Shown here one piece after another: positions 36,370 to 44,402 of a stretch of DNA of 64,000 bases. The stretch is from Capnocytophaga sp. oral taxon 878 (lineage in GTDB: Bacteria > Bacteroidota > Bacteroidia > Flavobacteriales > Flavobacteriaceae): positions 1,756,001-1,820,000 of the forward strand of contig NZ_CP027229.1 of the NCBI RefSeq assembly GCF_002999135.1, read 5' to 3'. The notes under the pieces were generated by a model. It did not search any database. It was given only the letters and a program-made list of their open reading frames with translations, and was not told where the DNA came from. Within the stretch, counting starts at the first letter, position 1, and every line of letters begins with the position of its first letter. Made by a program: the position numbers and the translations under genes.

Positions 36370-37701
36370 TTATTTGTAAATAGTGAGACGCTGGCCTACC
36401 CTTACGCTATTATTGCGCATACGATTCCAACGCTTTATATTTGATACACTTACCCCATGACGGGTAGCTATTTTACCTAAGTTATCTCCTTTTTTAACTG
36501 TATAGGTAACTTTTTTGCCTTTCCCTACATCGCCTTTTAGTACTTCAGGAAGTGGTTTTTCTCTTTTAGAGTTTTCTTCACTAAGATAACTATAAATAGT
36601 TTGTTCATTGGCTACAAACTTGCCAATTTCGGAAATGGGCAAGCGCAAGGCATAGTTACGCCCCTCAACATAGGGTACTACATCAAGCTGGTATGAAGGG
36701 TTAAAGAATTGTATTTCTTGCACATCCATACCTGTAATTTCGGCTATATTCTTAAATGGCACTGCTTGTTTTACCCTTATGGTATCAGTTTCGAATAAAT
36801 GGTTCGCCCGACGTTGTGGTTTAAAGCCGTGTTCTTTGGCATATTCAAAAATATAGAGGGTAGCTAAGAAGGCAGGTACATAACCTGCTGTTTCTTTGGG
36901 AAGGTAGGGGCGCAAGTTCCAGTAATTGGTTTTACCATTAGAACGGCGTATAGCCTTGGTTACGTTACCAGGACCAGAGTTATAAGCTGCTAAAACCAAA
37001 TCCCAATCGCCAAATATTTGGTATAATTCTTTTAGATATTTAGCTGCTGCCTTAGTAGCACGAATAGGATCACTGCGTTCATCGACATAGTTATTCACCT
37101 CTAAACCATAACTTTTACCAGTAGTATACATAAATTGCCACAAGCCTGTAGCTCCTGCATGTGAACGGGCTTTAGGATTCAATGCAGACTCAATAATAGC
37201 GAGGTATTTAATTTCTAAAGGGATTTTTTGGTTACTCATTTCCTGCTCGAACATAGGGAAGTAGTAATCACTCAAGCTCATTAGACGCTCTAAAGATGAA
37301 CGGCGATTTTTGAGAAATGACTTAATCACCTGCTCTAAAACAGGATTATACTCTACATTGAAAGGAGTTTTTTGGTTTAGCTTTTCAAGGCGTTCTTTGA
37401 GAAGTTCGGTAGGAAGCTCATTATAATCGACATTGGTAGGGGAAGCTGCTACATCTTCACTCATTTGATAAAAGAGATCGGAATTAGAAAGTTCTTTTAG
37501 CCATTTTTCATCATATTTTTTAGCATTGGGATTATCATTAAGCCTATTAAGTCCTTCTGTTCTTTGGATAGATGTAGTAATATTGGTTTTGTTAATAGTA
37601 TCTTTTTGGGTGTTGTTATTGGATGTATTTTGAGCATTGAGGACAAAAGCACTCATTAGATAACAAGTAATAGTGCTGAAGGTATATTTTACTAATTTCA
37701 T
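36370..37701 (-). CDS. LysM lytic transglycosylase (MltD-like)
   Basis: A 443-residue exported murein hydrolase. A signal peptide ends near LNAQ (24). The SLT domain has [29 protein letters not shown], where Glu about 171 is catalytic, then [30 protein letters not shown] LysM module ([27 protein letters not shown]) ends the protein near residue 440. MltD normally carries two LysM units; only one clear copy is present. Cleaves peptidoglycan glycan strands with 1,6-anhydro product formation. First gene of the two-gene unit with the UbiA protein. Confidence 0.93.
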   Translation of the reverse strand: MKLVKYTFSTITCYLMSAFVLNAQNTSNNNTQKDTINKTNITTSIQRTEGLNRLNDNPNAKKYDEKWLKELSNSDLFYQMSEDVAASPTNVDYNELPTELLKERLEKLNQKTPFNVEYNPVLEQVIKSFLKNRRSSLERLMSLSDYYFPMFEQEMSNQKIPLEIKYLAIIESALNPKARSHAGATGLWQFMYTTGKSYGLEVNNYVDERSDPIRATKAAAKYLKELYQIFGDWDLVLAAYNSGPGNVTKAIRRSNGKTNYWNLRPYLPKETAGYVPAFLATLYIFEYAKEHGFKPQRRANHLFETDTIRVKQAVPFKNIAEITGMDVQEIQFFNPSYQLDVVPYVEGRNYALRLPISEIGKFVANEQTIYSYLSEENSKREKPLPEVLKGDVGKGKKVTYTVKKGDNLGKIATRHGVSVSNIKRWNRMRNNSVRVGQRLTIYK

Positions 37702-37748
37702 ATTCTTATTATTAAGCGTGTTTTTTAGTTAAATGTTTTTCAAGGGGA

Positions 37749-37780
37749 CAAAGGTATAAAAGTTTTTTTAAATTTGCAAA
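37749..37780 (-). promoter_or_regulatory. Promoter of lytic transglycosylase gene
   Basis: Minus strand: TTTG (37780-37777), 20 bases, TACCTTTG (37756-37749). Confidence 0.82.
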
Positions 37781-37787
37781 AAAATAA

Positions 37788-37829
37788 AAGAGGTTACTGA
37801 ACTTTTATCAGGTTCAGTAACCTCTTATT
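37788..37829 (-). terminator. Terminator after Sel1-repeat gene
   Basis: AAAGAGGTTACTGAAC pairs with GTTCAGTAACCTCTT around a 9-base loop; between the Sel1 gene end and the next promoter. Confidence 0.85.
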
Positions 37830-37858
37830 GCTATTTTTTATTTTCTATTTTGTGTTTT

Positions 37859-40204
37859 CTACTTTTTTGTAGTAACTACTCTAAGCATTTCACATCCGCG
37901 TTGTTCACCGTTATCACAAGCTTGTTCGAACCAGTCGGCTGCACGATTATCTGACTGTGCAATACCTTCGCCATGATAGTAGCAATGACCTAAGCGGTAT
38001 TGTGCAGCCGCGTAGCCTTCACGAGCTGCTTGCTTATACAAATCGGCAGCTCTGTCATAAGAACGTTCGGCACCAGTACCATTATAATAACAATTACCCA
38101 AGTTATATTGGCCAGCAGGCAAGTTACGTTGTGCTGCTTTTTGGTAATGATTTATTGCTTGAGCAAAGTCTTGTTTTGCATCATAATAGTTACCTAACTC
38201 ATTTTGAGCATCGGCATTATTTTGTTCGGCTGCTTTTTGAAGCCAAAACACCCCTTTAGTTTCATTGATGTATTTCATTCCTTTTTTAGGTTCAGAAGGG
38301 TGTACATCAGCTTTGATAGCCGAACGGTGCTGCATTGCTATCTCTCCTCTGCGAGGTTGAGTAGTTGTAGAAGTGTTGGTAGCTGTTTGAGGTTTGGGTT
38401 GTACTCTTTGAGTAGTAGGGGTAGTAGTATCAGGAACTAAGGTAAGATAGTATTTACCTAAACTTAACTGAGTTTCGGTATCGCCTTTTTTAGCTATTTT
38501 TTCTTGTAGGGCAATTCCTTTCTCTAAGTCTTTTTTAGGATTTTTATTATCTAAATAGAACTCAACAAGGCGTTTTTGAGCAGCTGTATTCTCTTGTTTA
38601 GCTAATTTTTCATAAAGTGCAAAAGCCTTATCGTTGTTCTTTTTAGAACCTTTGCCATAGAACAAGCCATCGGCTACTGTAAGGATTACAGCAGGAGAAG
38701 CAGGATCTTTAGGATCATTAGCATCTACTTTTTTCAACAACCATTCAAAAGCGTTTTTGTTAGATAGTTCGGCTGCTTTAATTGCCCACACCTCTGCATC
38801 TTTAACTGATTTTTTTACACCTTTACCATTGGCATAGCACTGAGATAGGATATAGAACACATCACTATAAGCTTCATCCTGCTGTTGGAAAAAGTAATCT
38901 AAAGTTTCATTTTGAGGTGTTGGCACTTGTTGTGCTGCTTTGTTGTAATATTCAAAAGCACGTTCTTCGGATTGGTTAGTATATTTACCACTGTAATATA
39001 AATCACCTAATTTTTTAAGTGCCAATAAATTGTTTTTAGCGGCTGCTTTTTCGAGGTATTCAAAGCTTTTTTTAACATCAAGTTGTCCTTCTTCTAAAAG
39101 GATAGCTCCTAAGTTATACATTGCCATAGCATCACCAGCATCGGCAGCTTTTTGGAATAGCTCAATGGCTTGTGGAGCAGAAGTACGAGTACCATTACCG
39201 GTAGCATAGCACACTCCTAAATTATTTTCGGCAACAGGGGTAGATTCTGAGTTCAGTGACCTTGATATCCAGTTAAAGGCATCACGAAATGACTGAGTAC
39301 CTCCTACTCCATTATACAAACATACTGACAACTGACGTTGAGCTGCTGCATTGCCTTTGGCAGCTGCTTTGGTATAATAATCAATTGCTTTTTTGTAGGA
39401 TTTGCCTATTAGAGGGCTATTGCCATAGAAATAGTAGTTGGCTAGGGTGTATTGTGCATCGGAGTTACCTTTGGCAGCAGATTTTTCAAGCCAGTCGATA
39501 CCAGTTTCTTCTGAACGCTGAAAACCATTCCCTTTGAGGTAGGCTTGGGCAATGGTGTATTGTGCATTTTCATTGCCTTTTTCGGCGATTTTGAGGAGAC
39601 TTTGTAGGGCATCGTTACTGTTAGGATTATTTTGGTAGTTCCACCAAGCTAATAGATATTCAGCTTCGGCATTGCCTTTTTTGGCTGCTTTTTCAGCCCA
39701 TAAACGGGCTTTAGAGATATCTTTTTTAACGCCATCGGCATTGTAATAGGCTTTGGCAAGATCTAACTGTACTTCAGGTTTTTCGTTATCGGCATTTTTT
39801 TCAATCCAAGTGAAGTATTTTTCGTTGGACTGAGCAACTCCGCGCCCATCACGATAGCATAGAGCTAATTGGCGTTGGGCTGCAGGTATGCCTGCAGAGG
39901 CTGCTTTTTCAAGCCATTGTACAGCAGCTTCATCAGATTTAGAAACACCTTTACCTTCGAGGTAACAGGTAGCCAATTGGTATTGAGATTGGGCATCTCC
40001 TGCTTCGGCTGCTTTTTGAAGCCAAGTAACAGCATCTTGGAATGAGCGCTTTACACCTTTACCATTAAAATAAGCATCGGCTAATTCTATTTGTGCTTGG
40101 GTATCGCCTTTCTCGGCGAGTTTCATTAATTTTCTCACATTAGCATCTTGGCTATAGGAAGAACAAGCCAAACATAGTGAAAGCACTAAAAATAAGTTTT
40201 TCAT
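37859..40204 (-). CDS. Large exported Sel1-repeat protein
   Basis: A 781-residue protein with signal peptide (to about SYSQ). It is made almost wholly of Sel1 repeats of about 36 residues with the pattern A-x-x-G-x-x-x-A-Q-x-x-L-A-x-x-Y-x-x-G-x-G-V (AEKGDTQAQIELADAYFNGK, AEAGDAQSQYQLATCYLEGK and many more), about a dozen in the first 580 residues. A Thr/Pro/Gln-rich linker follows (about 610-655), then three or four further repeats. Sel1 solenoids bind proteins; export suggests envelope scaffolding. A short Cys-containing tail (DNGEQRGCEMLRVV) ends the chain. Monocistronic. Confidence 0.9.
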   Translation of the reverse strand: MKNLFLVLSLCLACSSYSQDANVRKLMKLAEKGDTQAQIELADAYFNGKGVKRSFQDAVTWLQKAAEAGDAQSQYQLATCYLEGKGVSKSDEAAVQWLEKAASAGIPAAQRQLALCYRDGRGVAQSNEKYFTWIEKNADNEKPEVQLDLAKAYYNADGVKKDISKARLWAEKAAKKGNAEAEYLLAWWNYQNNPNSNDALQSLLKIAEKGNENAQYTIAQAYLKGNGFQRSEETGIDWLEKSAAKGNSDAQYTLANYYFYGNSPLIGKSYKKAIDYYTKAAAKGNAAAQRQLSVCLYNGVGGTQSFRDAFNWISRSLNSESTPVAENNLGVCYATGNGTRTSAPQAIELFQKAADAGDAMAMYNLGAILLEEGQLDVKKSFEYLEKAAAKNNLLALKKLGDLYYSGKYTNQSEERAFEYYNKAAQQVPTPQNETLDYFFQQQDEAYSDVFYILSQCYANGKGVKKSVKDAEVWAIKAAELSNKNAFEWLLKKVDANDPKDPASPAVILTVADGLFYGKGSKKNNDKAFALYEKLAKQENTAAQKRLVEFYLDNKNPKKDLEKGIALQEKIAKKGDTETQLSLGKYYLTLVPDTTTPTTQRVQPKPQTATNTSTTTQPRRGEIAMQHRSAIKADVHPSEPKKGMKYINETKGVFWLQKAAEQNNADAQNELGNYYDAKQDFAQAINHYQKAAQRNLPAGQYNLGNCYYNGTGAERSYDRAADLYKQAAREGYAAAQYRLGHCYYHGEGIAQSDNRAADWFEQACDNGEQRGCEMLRVVTTKK

Positions 40205-40255
40205 AGTCGTAGTTCTTTATTTATTTTGTTTTTTAAGAGACTTTTTTTCAGGGCA

Positions 40256-40263
40256 CAAATATA
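40256..40263 (-). promoter_or_regulatory. -7 element of Sel1-repeat gene
   Basis: Minus-strand TATATTTG, 52 bases before the ATG; no clear -33. Confidence 0.45.
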
Positions 40264-40298
40264 CGTAATCTTTTTGAAATGCCTAACTTTATTTAAAT

Positions 40299-41093
40299 TT
40301 ATTTTTTTAATTTAGTTTCGTGCTTTAAAAAATTAAATCCATCAAGTTCGGCTACTAAGGAGCCTACGCGTAGTGCAGCCCTTAATTTTACTGGGATTTT
40401 GTTCTTATCATCGGTAATCCACATTGTGATGCTTTCTTCTTCCTTGAATACGCGACCATCTTGTACTAGTGGGCAAAATTTTATTGTATTGACTGTACCG
40501 AAGTTTGTTTTGAGGCTTTCGCGGCCTAATAATTTGAGTTTGAATTTGTATATTTCGTCGTCATCAAATATCATATCAAGAGTTATCTGGTCGCCTGTTT
40601 TTAGGTTATCGATATCGGGATAGTGACGGAGGGCGTAGAAAGCTGATATGACGTCATGCAAACCAGGTTGAAAGTTAATTTCGGTAATGGCGCCATTCTC
40701 GATGTTGTGTATTTTGACTTTGTTATCGGAGTGATTAAAGTACATTTTGAGGTGCTTGGTGTAGCCGCCTTCGTATATATTGCGCACAAAAAGGCGAGGC
40801 TTACCATCGGTAATGCCAAAATAGCTTTCATAAATATCATCGACACGGAAGAAGACACGAGCTAAACCTGTGGTAGAGCCTTTGCCTATGGCGTGATATA
40901 CTTTTTCGCCATTATACATTTCTTCGACCAGCTGCATAGTGGCGGTACTTGCGTTAAAGATACCGTATTTTACTTTAAAACGAAGCCATTCGCCATTTTT
41001 GAATGGCAAATTATCATCGGTAGTTTGTGCTATTATAGGGGTAGCGAACAGGGTGGTTAAGGTTAAGAGTAAGAGTTTTTTTAATTGTTTCAT
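40299..41093 (-). CDS. DUF3108 exported protein
   Basis: A 264-residue protein with signal peptide to about IIAQ (22). The body matches DUF3108: FKNGEWLRFKVKYGIFNASTATMQLVEE, HAIGKGSTTGLARVFFRVDDIYESYF, DVISAFYALRHYP and SITMWITDDKNKIPVKLRAALRVGSLVAEL. Predicted beta-rich periplasmic or outer-membrane-associated protein of unknown role, conserved across Bacteroidota. Followed by the Sel1-repeat gene on the same strand. Confidence 0.88.
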   Translation of the reverse strand: MKQLKKLLLLTLTTLFATPIIAQTTDDNLPFKNGEWLRFKVKYGIFNASTATMQLVEEMYNGEKVYHAIGKGSTTGLARVFFRVDDIYESYFGITDGKPRLFVRNIYEGGYTKHLKMYFNHSDNKVKIHNIENGAITEINFQPGLHDVISAFYALRHYPDIDNLKTGDQITLDMIFDDDEIYKFKLKLLGRESLKTNFGTVNTIKFCPLVQDGRVFKEEESITMWITDDKNKIPVKLRAALRVGSLVAELDGFNFLKHETKLKK

Positions 41094-41553
41094 ATTTCAA
41101 CTATTTATATAATAGGTGAGAGAAGCAATTAGTGTGCCATTTTATTTATAATTAGGCAGGAGGTAAAGGGGTGAGAAATGGAGGAAAAGCGTGCTGATAG
41201 GTTTTTCTGTTTTTAGGGTAAAAAATAGATTATTTTTCTGTTTTTGGGTTGTTTGGCAGAAACTGACAGTTTATTAATCCTTTGGTTAAGCTCTATGGTT
41301 CCTCTATGCTTCCTCTATGGTAGCTCTAACAGAAAAATTTTCTGTTTGGAGAGTGAAGAGAAATAGTGTTATAAAAGTTATTTTTCTTAGTAAAATAAAA
41401 AAATTGTGCCTTTGTAACTAATCATCAATTTGAATTTGCTAAAACTTCTCAAACACTTAATAATCAAACATTTGCAAGTTATTTACGAGAAATATTGAAA
41501 TAAAAAATTAAAAAAATATGTGCTAACATAGTGTTTATTAAATATTTAATTCG
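41094..41553. other. Spacer upstream of HU gene
   Basis: About 460 bases with no gene. It carries purine-rich tracts, two AGAAAAATTTTCTGTT-like inverted segments near 41331-41347, and an 11-bp tandem array at 41291-41330; the last 100 bases are very AT rich. Confidence 0.55.
41291..41330 (+). repeat. 11-bp tandem repeat, variant sequence
   Basis: CTCTATGGTTC, CTCTATGCTTC, CTCTATGGTAG, then CTCTAAC: same 11-base period as the TTCGTTTATNN arrays but a different unit. Confidence 0.75.
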
Positions 41554-41561
41554 TATCTTTG
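41554..41561 (+). promoter_or_regulatory. -7 element of HU gene
   Basis: TATCTTTG, about 47 bases before the ATG. Confidence 0.6.
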
Positions 41562-41608
41562 CGCCCAATTACAAAAGAATATTCACAAAAAATTAAAAAT
41601 ATACAAAG

Positions 41609-41899
41609 ATGACAAAAGCAGAAATTGTAGCGAGAATTTCCGACAAATTAGGGATTGACAGGAGCGATGTGCAGCAAACGGTTGAAACTTTTATGGAGGA
41701 GGTTATTAAATCTTTAGAGAGCGGCAATAATGTGTATTTGCGCGGATTTGGTAGTTTTGTAGTAAAAAAGAGAGCAGAAAAGACAGGACGTAATATTTCT
41801 CAAAACACTACAATAATTATTCCGGCACATAATATTCCGGCTTTCAAGCCCGCACAACAGTTTGTTGATGCCGTAAAAGACAACGTAAAAGTAAATTAA
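41609..41899 (+). CDS. HU/IHF-family DNA-binding protein
   Basis: A 96-residue nucleoid protein. The helical N-terminus MTKAEIVARISDKLGIDRSDVQQTVETFM is followed by VYLRGFGSFVVKKRAEKTGRN and the DNA-inserting beta-arm IIIPAHNIPAFKP with the conserved Pro. Full length. It bends and compacts DNA as a dimer. It is 27 bases upstream of the 30-residue basic protein and probably shares its transcript. Confidence 0.94.
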   Translation: MTKAEIVARISDKLGIDRSDVQQTVETFMEEVIKSLESGNNVYLRGFGSFVVKKRAEKTGRNISQNTTIIIPAHNIPAFKPAQQFVDAVKDNVKVN

Positions 41900-41926
41900 T
41901 ATTAATCATATAAAAATAGTAAAGTT

Positions 41927-42019
41927 ATGCCAAGCGGAAAAAAAAGAAAAAGACATAAAGTGGCTAACCACAAACGTAAAAAAAGAGCGAGAGCTAATCG
42001 CCACAAAAAGAAAAAGTAG
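41927..42019 (+). CDS. Very small, highly basic protein (candidate ribosome-associated)
   Basis: A 30-residue protein, MPSGKKRKRHKVANHKRKKR then ARANRHKKKK, with about 19 Lys/Arg/His beyond any ordinary composition. It is too short for routine ORF callers. It lies between HU and RNase E/G, and its stop codon sits inside a terminator-like hairpin. The composition and codon use look like a ribosomal protein. Bacteroidota have an additional small ribosomal protein (named bL38 in the Flavobacterium johnsoniae ribosome structure, as I recall); this gene is a candidate for it, not confirmed. Confidence 0.75.
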   Translation: MPSGKKRKRHKVANHKRKKRARANRHKKKK

Positions 42020-42036
42020 TTTTTAACTACTTTTTC
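42010..42036 (+). terminator. Hairpin overlapping the stop of the 30-residue gene
   Basis: AAAAAGTAGTT pairs with AACTACTTTTT around a TT loop, then TCTTGC. The stop codon TAG lies within the left arm, so translation termination and hairpin folding are coupled. Confidence 0.7.
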
Positions 42037-42128
42037 TTGCTTAAAAGCAACCTTAAGAATATCCAAAAGATTATTTAAAGGTTTGTAAAATAAAGTACAT
42101 TTATTTATTAACTAAAAAATCCAACAAA

Positions 42129-43670
42129 GTGGAAAAAGAATTAATTATTCGTTCTGGCTCCTCTTACGTAGATTTTGCTTTGCTTAGAGATGGTAGGCTT
42201 ATTGAGCTTCATAAAGAAGAAGACAGCAATGGACTGGGTGTAGGTGATATAATGCTTGCGAAAGTGCGCAAACCTATACAAGGCTTAAATGCTGCTTTTG
42301 TGAATGTGGGATATGAGAAGGATGCATTCCTACACTATCACGACTTAGGCCCTCAATTAGCTTCTCTGCTTAAATTCATTAAATGGGTAATTTCGGGGAA
42401 GTTAAAGGATTTTTCATTAAAAGATTTTCCTTTAGAGCCGGATATTGATAAGAATGGTTCGGTGGCTGATACATTGAAGCCTAATCAGCCTATTTTGGTG
42501 CAGATAGTTAAAGAGCCTATTTCGACTAAGGGTCCGCGTATTAGTTCGGAACTATCTATTGCGGGTCGTTATTTGGTGCTTGTACCATTTTCTGATCGTA
42601 TATCGATATCGCAGAAGATAGAGGGGAAAGCGGAAAAGGAGCGCCTGCGTAAGCTTTTGCAAGGCATAAAGCCTAAAGGATTTGGTGTAATAGTTCGGAC
42701 TGTAGCTGAAGGTAAAAAAGTAGCGGAACTAGACAAGGATTTGCAATGGCTGTTTAACCGTTGGGTTTTGATGTGTAAGAAGATTCAGAAGGCAGTATAC
42801 CCCTCAAAAGTAATGAGTGAGGTAAACCGTACAGGAGCTATACTTCGGGACTTATTCAATGACTCATTCACAGGGATACATGTAGATAATGAGCAGCTTT
42901 ACAATCAGATAGTAAAGTATGTACAGGAGATTGCACCTGAAAAAGAGAATATAGTGAAGTTATACCGTTCATCGGTGCCTATATTTGAGAAGTTTCATAT
43001 AGAAAGACAAATAAAAACAGCCTTTGGCAGGACTGTTTCAATGCCTAAAGGAGCTTATCTGGTAATCGAACACACTGAGGCCTTACACGTAATAGACGTA
43101 AATAGCGGAAATCACTCCAATAAAAACAATGACCAAGAGACTACTGCCTTATCAGTAAACCTTATTGCTGCTACTGAAATAGCGCGCCAGTTGCGCCTAC
43201 GTGATATGGGGGGTATTATTGTAGTTGATTTCATTGATATGGGAAGTAGCGAGAACCGCCGGATTTTATTTGACCATCTGAGAGATGAGATGGCTGAAGA
43301 CCGCGCTAAACACAAGATACTTCCGCCAAGCAAATTTGGACTGATACAGATTACTAGGCAAAGAGTGCGCCAAGAGCTAAACATCAAGACCAAAGAAGAG
43401 AACCCAAGTAAAGAGGGTGAAATTGAAGCTCCTATTGTTCTTATCGATAAGATAAACATTGAGCTTGAAAGCATTATTAAGGAGGAAGCCTATACTGGGC
43501 GCATTGTACTGAATGCGCACCCCTTTATAGCTGCTTATATTACTAAAGGATGGCTTTCAATTCGTTTTAAATGGTTTTTAAAGTATAAACGCTGGATAAA
43601 AGTGCTCCCAAGGGACGCTTATCGATACTTAGAGTACCGTTTTAAAACTAATGAAGGCACCCCTCTTTAA
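42129..43670 (+). CDS. rng: Ribonuclease E/G
   Basis: A 513-residue endoribonuclease for rRNA maturation and mRNA decay. The S1 domain (MLAKVRKPIQGLNAAFVNVGYEKDAFLHY) is near the N-terminus, carrying a long insertion typical of Bacteroidota. Catalytic domain: HVIDVNSGNHSN (about 321-332) and GGIIVVDFIDMGS with the magnesium Asp residues, then RQRVRQEL. The C-terminal domain is short, and the long scaffold region of RNase E is absent, so RNase G-like. Start is GTG at 42129; no in-frame ATG is nearby. Confidence 0.95.
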   Translation: MEKELIIRSGSSYVDFALLRDGRLIELHKEEDSNGLGVGDIMLAKVRKPIQGLNAAFVNVGYEKDAFLHYHDLGPQLASLLKFIKWVISGKLKDFSLKDFPLEPDIDKNGSVADTLKPNQPILVQIVKEPISTKGPRISSELSIAGRYLVLVPFSDRISISQKIEGKAEKERLRKLLQGIKPKGFGVIVRTVAEGKKVAELDKDLQWLFNRWVLMCKKIQKAVYPSKVMSEVNRTGAILRDLFNDSFTGIHVDNEQLYNQIVKYVQEIAPEKENIVKLYRSSVPIFEKFHIERQIKTAFGRTVSMPKGAYLVIEHTEALHVIDVNSGNHSNKNNDQETTALSVNLIAATEIARQLRLRDMGGIIVVDFIDMGSSENRRILFDHLRDEMAEDRAKHKILPPSKFGLIQITRQRVRQELNIKTKEENPSKEGEIEAPIVLIDKINIELESIIKEEAYTGRIVLNAHPFIAAYITKGWLSIRFKWFLKYKRWIKVLPRDAYRYLEYRFKTNEGTPL

Positions 43671-43686
43671 ATTTACAAAAAAACAC

Positions 43687-43721
43687 AAAGGCTGCCTAAA
43701 TATTTTTAGGCAGCCTTTTTA
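43687..43721 (+). terminator. Terminator after RNase E/G gene
   Basis: AAAGGCTGCCTAAA pairs with TTTAGGCAGCCTTT around a TATT loop, then T5. Confidence 0.9.
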
Positions 43722-43742
43722 TTTTATTAAGTATTATTAGCC

Positions 43743-44402
43743 TTGAAGACAATACTTTCAACAAAAATATTAACCGAAAAACAAAAAGAAATACTCAATG
43801 GGCGAGCTGTGCGCCTTATTGAGCATAATTTTATTGACATTGAACTACTGGACTTTAAACTTATTTCGGACTATAACTTACTTATATTTACCAGTAAGAA
43901 TGGTGTGCTAAGTGCATTACAACATCCTGAGGTTGCTACCTTAAAACAAGTACCTGTAATTTGTGTAGGTGAAAATACTTGTAGGCTGCTAGAATCTAAT
44001 AATTTTAGGGTGTTACATTGGACTCCTTATGCTACTGAATTAATAGATTATATGAAAGGAAACTTGGTAGATTACCAAAGTATGTGTATTGCTTTTATAG
44101 CAGGCTCATCAAGGCTGGATACCTTACCTGTTTTTTTTAAAGAAAAGGATTTAATAGTTGATGAACTGACTGCGTACCAAACGCTGCTTACCCCTATAAC
44201 AATAGGAGAGAAGATAGAGGGGATATTATTTTTTAGCCCATCGGGGGTGGAGAGTTATTGCCTTACTAATACTGCTAAAAATGAAACTATTTACTGCATA
44301 GGCACTACCACAGCTAAGGCAGCTGCACGCTATTGGCAGAGGATTATCCTTGCTGATACACCTACTATCAAAAGTGTACTACAAGCTGTAATTAGAGACT
44401 GA
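43743..44402 (+). CDS. hemD: Uroporphyrinogen-III synthase
   Basis: Cyclises hydroxymethylbilane in haem/sirohaem synthesis. It is 219 residues. HemD sequences are poorly conserved; recognised here by TSKNGVLSAL, CVGENTCRLLES, the two Rossmann-like halves, ILFFSPSGVESY and YCIGTTTAKAA. No ATG is available; the frame starts with TTG at 43743, matching the family N-terminus (MKTILSTKILT). Its last 11 bases overlap the convergent recJ 3' end, with no terminator between. Confidence 0.85.
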   Translation: MKTILSTKILTEKQKEILNGRAVRLIEHNFIDIELLDFKLISDYNLLIFTSKNGVLSALQHPEVATLKQVPVICVGENTCRLLESNNFRVLHWTPYATELIDYMKGNLVDYQSMCIAFIAGSSRLDTLPVFFKEKDLIVDELTAYQTLLTPITIGEKIEGILFFSPSGVESYCLTNTAKNETIYCIGTTTAKAAARYWQRIILADTPTIKSVLQAVIRD

